DNA from: Winogradskyella pelagia | Lineage (GTDB): Bacteria; Bacteroidota; Bacteroidia; Flavobacteriales; Flavobacteriaceae | DNA length: 64,000 nt | Direction of reading: 5' to 3' | Assembly: GCF_017581965.1 (NCBI RefSeq) | Contig: NZ_JAGEVF010000013.1 | Coordinates: forward strand, 1 to 64,000 | Shown here: in pieces, positions 62,161 through 64,000 of the stretch | How the letters are laid out: every line of letters starts with the position of its first letter | How positions within the stretch are numbered: the stretch's first letter is position 1 | Made by a program: the position numbers and the translations under genes | Notes under the pieces: model-generated | What the model was told of the DNA's origin: nothing | What the model saw: only the letters and a program-made list of their open reading frames with translations | The model's database searches: none

Positions 62161-63195
62161 ATGTTAGACCAAAGACGTACCACTAATATTTTGTTGCTAG
62201 TAATAGCTGTTCCTTTGGTGTTTTATCTCCTAAAGGTACTGTCCTTTATTTTTATTCCTTTAATTTTTTCAATGTTTATAGCATTGCTTTTTTTGCCTTT
62301 GATGCGCATATTAGGCCGAAGGAAAATACCAAAATTTTTAAGTATAATAATAGTGTTGCTACTTGTTGTTGGTGGATTGAAAATTGGGTTTGAACTCATA
62401 CAACTGTCAAGTAAGGAAATTTTGGCAAGCAATGCGAGTTTCTTGGAAAAAGCACAGCCTAAGATTGAGGCTTTAAAAGGTTATTTGGATGATAACTTTG
62501 GTCTAGAAATGGATACCGAAAAAAGTGTTTTTGCAGAATTCTTTAAAAAAGATAATATTGGCTCTACAATAGATTATCTCAGAGGTTTTGTGACATCCCT
62601 TCTGATGACTGCATTTTTTGTGGTGCTCTGGTTAGCAGAGTCCATAAATGTACACAAGTTGTTAAACAATACTATTTTAAAACAAAAGCATACCTCCATT
62701 AAAGCTTTTATGAAAATAGAAAAAGATCTTATAAAATTTATCAAAGTAAAGTTTTTAGTAAGTGCCCTTACAGGTCTTTTTACAGGACTAATGTGCTTAT
62801 TTTTTGATGTCAGTTTCCCAATATTTTGGGGTTTGTTTGCTTTTGCAATCAACTTTATTCAAATGGTGGGTTCGTTTATTTCAGTTATTCTTTTATCTAT
62901 TTTTGCCTTTGTAGAATTGGACCCAACAAGTACATTAGTATTCTTTATCCTTTCAATATCAATGGTGCAAGTATTGTTTGGCGCTATATTGGAACCAATT
63001 TTTATGGGAAAATCATTTTCTATAAATATCATAGCAGTTTTGGTGATGTTAATGTTTTGGGGCTTTCTATGGGGAATTCCAGGACTTATTATGGCTATAC
63101 CAATTACTGTTTTTATAAAAATTATTCTCGAGCAGTTTGAAAGCACTAAAATTATTGCCAGTTTATTATCTGGTAAACAAACGACAATTATTTAA
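62161..63195 (+). CDS. AI-2E family transporter
   Basis: 344 residues, about eight helices, with the family pattern SFIFIPLIFSMFIALLFLPL at the start, a long soluble loop (about 85-140) and GFLWGIPGLIMAIPITVFIKI near the end. Such proteins export autoinducer-2 or other small solutes; the substrate is not known here. It has its own upstream region with a weak -7-like TATCTTTA (62122-62129). Confidence 0.88.
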   Translation: MLDQRRTTNILLLVIAVPLVFYLLKVLSFIFIPLIFSMFIALLFLPLMRILGRRKIPKFLSIIIVLLLVVGGLKIGFELIQLSSKEILASNASFLEKAQPKIEALKGYLDDNFGLEMDTEKSVFAEFFKKDNIGSTIDYLRGFVTSLLMTAFFVVLWLAESINVHKLLNNTILKQKHTSIKAFMKIEKDLIKFIKVKFLVSALTGLFTGLMCLFFDVSFPIFWGLFAFAINFIQMVGSFISVILLSIFAFVELDPTSTLVFFILSISMVQVLFGAILEPIFMGKSFSINIIAVLVMLMFWGFLWGIPGLIMAIPITVFIKIILEQFESTKIIASLLSGKQTTII

Positions 63196-63298
63196 TCTTT
63201 ATGATTTTTTTGTGGACACCCATTGTCTTAAAAGTACTTTAAAGTAGGAGCTCTTGTCCTTAAAAAAAACTATCTTGAATTTTAAAATGTAACATATT

Positions 63299-64000
63299 TT
63301 GAAAACACGCCTCTTAGTATTGACCTTTCTTTTTGCTTTTACTAAGCTTTATGCTACCTATATTTTAATACCAATGGACGCAGAGACCCAAGAAAATCAT
63401 CTCAAAGCGTATGGTGTGACTTATTGGACCTTAGAAAGGGAGTTGAAAGTAAAATGGCTTTTGAACTATAGGGGAGGTTCCTTTTTATTGCCAGACGCAG
63501 ATATTATTAGAAAAGAATGTCAAATAAGGGGAGTGTCTTATGAGATTTTATCAGATAACCAGGCTTCTCAAATTCTTGAGGATATTAGTAGTCCTGCGGT
63601 TAATCAAGAGGCGGTAGTACTCGAAAAAGCACCAAAAATTGCAGTATACACACCCTACGGAAAGCAACCCTGGGATGATGCTGTGACTATGGTGCTCACA
63701 TATGCTGAAATACCTTATGAAACTGTTTATGATGAACAAGTTTTAAAAGATGAGTTGTTATTATACGACTGGCTGCATTTACATCATGAAGATTTTACGG
63801 GGCAGTACGGTAAATTCTACCGTGCATATCGGTCTGCGGCATGGTACATAGAAGAAAAAAGAAATGCTGAAGAGCTAGCTCAGAAATTAGGGTTTTCAAA
63901 AGTCTCAGAGGCTAAATTGGCTGTGTCACTAAAAATTAGAGATTATGTTGTAGGAGGTGGTTTTATGTTTGCTATGTGTTCAGCAACAGACAGCTTTGAT
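63299..64000 (+). CDS. Secreted asparagine-synthetase-B-like protein (3' end outside window)
   Basis: 234 codons in the window, still open at base 64000. TTG start at 63299 gives a signal peptide (KTRLLVLTFLFAFTKLYA) followed by ILIPMDAETQENHLKAYG, NYRGGSF, KIAVYTPYGKQPWDDAVTM, YDWLHLHHEDFTGQYGKF and GGGFMFAMCSATDSFD. It matches proteins that flavobacterial annotations name asparagine synthetase B, but no AsnB glutaminase N-terminal Cys or ATP-pyrophosphatase motif is seen. An exported position also argues against that activity, so the name is homology only. Confidence 0.7.
   Translation, partial: MKTRLLVLTFLFAFTKLYATYILIPMDAETQENHLKAYGVTYWTLERELKVKWLLNYRGGSFLLPDADIIRKECQIRGVSYEILSDNQASQILEDISSPAVNQEAVVLEKAPKIAVYTPYGKQPWDDAVTMVLTYAEIPYETVYDEQVLKDELLLYDWLHLHHEDFTGQYGKFYRAYRSAAWYIEEKRNAEELAQKLGFSKVSEAKLAVSLKIRDYVVGGGFMFAMCSATDSFD

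Overview
The window comes from a chromosome of a marine-type member of the Flavobacteriaceae (Bacteroidetes). The evidence is the AT-rich sequence, promoters of the TTG(-33)/TANNTTTG(-7) type, type IX secretion (T9SS) C-terminal signals, an XrtF exosortase with PID-CTERM-like substrates, a split transketolase, a mitochondrial-type aconitase and flavobacterial carotenoid genes. No phage, transposase, rRNA or CRISPR array was seen. Two tRNA genes are present (Leu-GAG and Lys-UUU).

Layout. 1-12,064: a surface/secretion locus. It holds the end of one giant T9SS-exported protein, a tiny PID-CTERM-like protein, a broken xrtF start, a second giant T9SS protein, a second nearly identical tiny protein, then intact xrtF and its partner gene. 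About 2 kb (3' end of the giant gene, the tiny gene and the xrtF start) is present twice. 12,147-22,203: pepT (reverse), a TolC/adaptor/RND efflux operon whose TolC carries an extra N-terminal binding-protein-like domain, a K+-channel-like protein, a small secreted protein and an HtrA-like protease. 22,288-29,901: a universal stress protein, pyrD, a LysE exporter, an HMG-CoA-lyase-like enzyme, a TonB-dependent receptor, guaB and a small membrane protein. 30,008-33,259: carotenoid operon crtD-cruF-crtY. 33,256-34,927: a small unknown protein, a SRPBCC protein and a T9SS secreted protein with a clear promoter and a LacI-type palindrome. 35,193-40,351: three SurA/PpiC-like folding factors followed by a MoxR ATPase. 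40,348-42,092: a Sco protein paired with a PHM-like putative copper protein. 42,129-46,381: an acyltransferase, aconitase and a TlpA-like thioredoxin. 46,383-50,090: second carotenoid operon, a CarH-like MerR regulator followed by crtI-crtB-crtZ. 50,215-64,000: two tRNAs, aroK, a phosphoribosyltransferase, a TPMT-like methyltransferase, an S4 protein, an FKBP lipoprotein with Ca-binding-like repeats, an outer-membrane barrel, split transketolase, tgt, an LptF/G-like permease, a DMT transporter, accA, dnaB, an AI-2E-family protein and the start of a secreted asparagine-synthetase-B-like protein.

How the genes work together. The two crt operons together encode phytoene synthase, phytoene desaturase, lycopene cyclase, 3-hydroxylase, 1',2'-hydratase and 3',4'-desaturase. 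That set predicts a monocyclic saproxanthin-type pigment, with crtE outside the window. The regulator that leads the second operon has the full adenosylcobalamin photoreceptor motif set, so pigment synthesis is probably induced by light. The most unusual part is the duplicated T9SS-giant/PID-CTERM/XrtF locus at the left end. There, an exosortase substrate of about 40 mature residues lies 14 bases behind each giant secreted protein, and a terminator-like hairpin lies inside the first codons of xrtF.
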